A stretch of 64,000 nt of DNA from Ailurus styani (lineage: Eukaryota > Chordata > Mammalia > Carnivora > Ailuridae): assembly GCA_002007465.1 (NCBI GenBank), contig LNAC01000376.1, positions 804,879 to 868,878 of the forward strand. Direction: 5' to 3'. Positions within the stretch are counted from its first letter, which is position 1. Every line of letters starts with the position of its first letter. The position numbers and the translations under genes were made by a program. Of the stretch, positions 63,811-64,000 are shown piece after piece. The notes beneath the pieces are model-generated. The model was not told where the DNA came from, made no database searches, and worked only from the letters and a program-made list of their open reading frames with translations.

Positions 63811-64000
63811 GGGCGCCTGGGTGGCTCAGTGGGTTAAAGCCTCTGCCTTCAGCTCAGGTCATGATCTCAGGGTCCTGGGATCGAGGCCCGCATCNACAGG
63901 GAGCCTGCTTCCTCCTCTCTCTCCGCCTCTCTCTCTGCTTCCTTGTGATCTCTCTCTCTCTCTCTGTGTCAAATAAATAAATAAAATCTTTAAAAAAAAA
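63811..64000 (+). mobile_element. Young CAN-SINE with assembly gap, at window edge
   Basis: Head 'gggcgcctgggtggctcagt' and a full tail reaching the last base. A single N at 63895 replaces a segment of roughly 15 bases that related copies carry between 'ccgcatc' and 'cagggagcctg'. The right target duplication is outside the window. Confidence 0.93.

Overview
The window is mammalian nuclear DNA from a caniform carnivore. It is dense with tRNA-derived CAN-SINEs, whose heads read 'GCGCCTGGGTGGCTCAGT' and whose tails are a (CT)n tract followed by AAATAAA and poly-A. It also holds old L1 copies, MIR, L2 and a MER5A-like hAT fragment. The look of the youngest SINEs (heads such as 'GTTAAAGCCTCTGCCTTCGG') fits a mustelid-type genome (ferret, mink, otter, sable), but that level of identification is an inference.

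Only one gene can be supported: the 3' part of the dystrophin gene (DMD), on the minus strand. I map nine consecutive coding exons, which I number 68 to 76 by the human scheme: 48894-49060, 46677-46788, 44871-45007, 44104-44142, 39773-39838, 38571-38636, 35767-35925, 14141-14384 and 13283-13406. Each has AG/GT borders, and the joined reading frame stays open for 1,114 coding bases (371 codons plus one base). They encode the ZZ zinc finger, the syntrophin-binding region, and the C-terminal coiled coils that bind dystrobrevin. Exon 67 and earlier lie beyond the right edge, and exons 77-79 beyond the left edge; I looked for them and did not find them.

Layout from left to right. Positions 1-13282 are the 5' part of intron 76. 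A nearly full-length, decayed L1 in the sense orientation of DMD occupies about 1555-8962, with at least five SINEs and two other L1 fragments inserted in it. Exons 76 and 75 sit close together at 13.3-14.4 kb. Intron 74 (21.4 kb) holds an antisense 5'-truncated L1 (about 19.2-22.4 kb) and many old repeats. Exons 74 to 68 lie between 35.8 and 49.1 kb. A short CpG-rich block lies in intron 68 beside exon 68. Intron 67 (49.1-64 kb, incomplete) is rich in young SINEs, including a three-level nest at 59.0-59.65 kb and a SINE inserted in another SINE's tail at 63.4-63.8 kb.

I found no CRISPR array, RNA gene, virus-like gene, second host gene or novel genetic system. The most useful leads are the weak exon 68 donor, the CpG-rich block next to it, the (AAAT)n tract upstream of exon 71, the SINE nests, and a collapsed assembly gap at the single N (63895).
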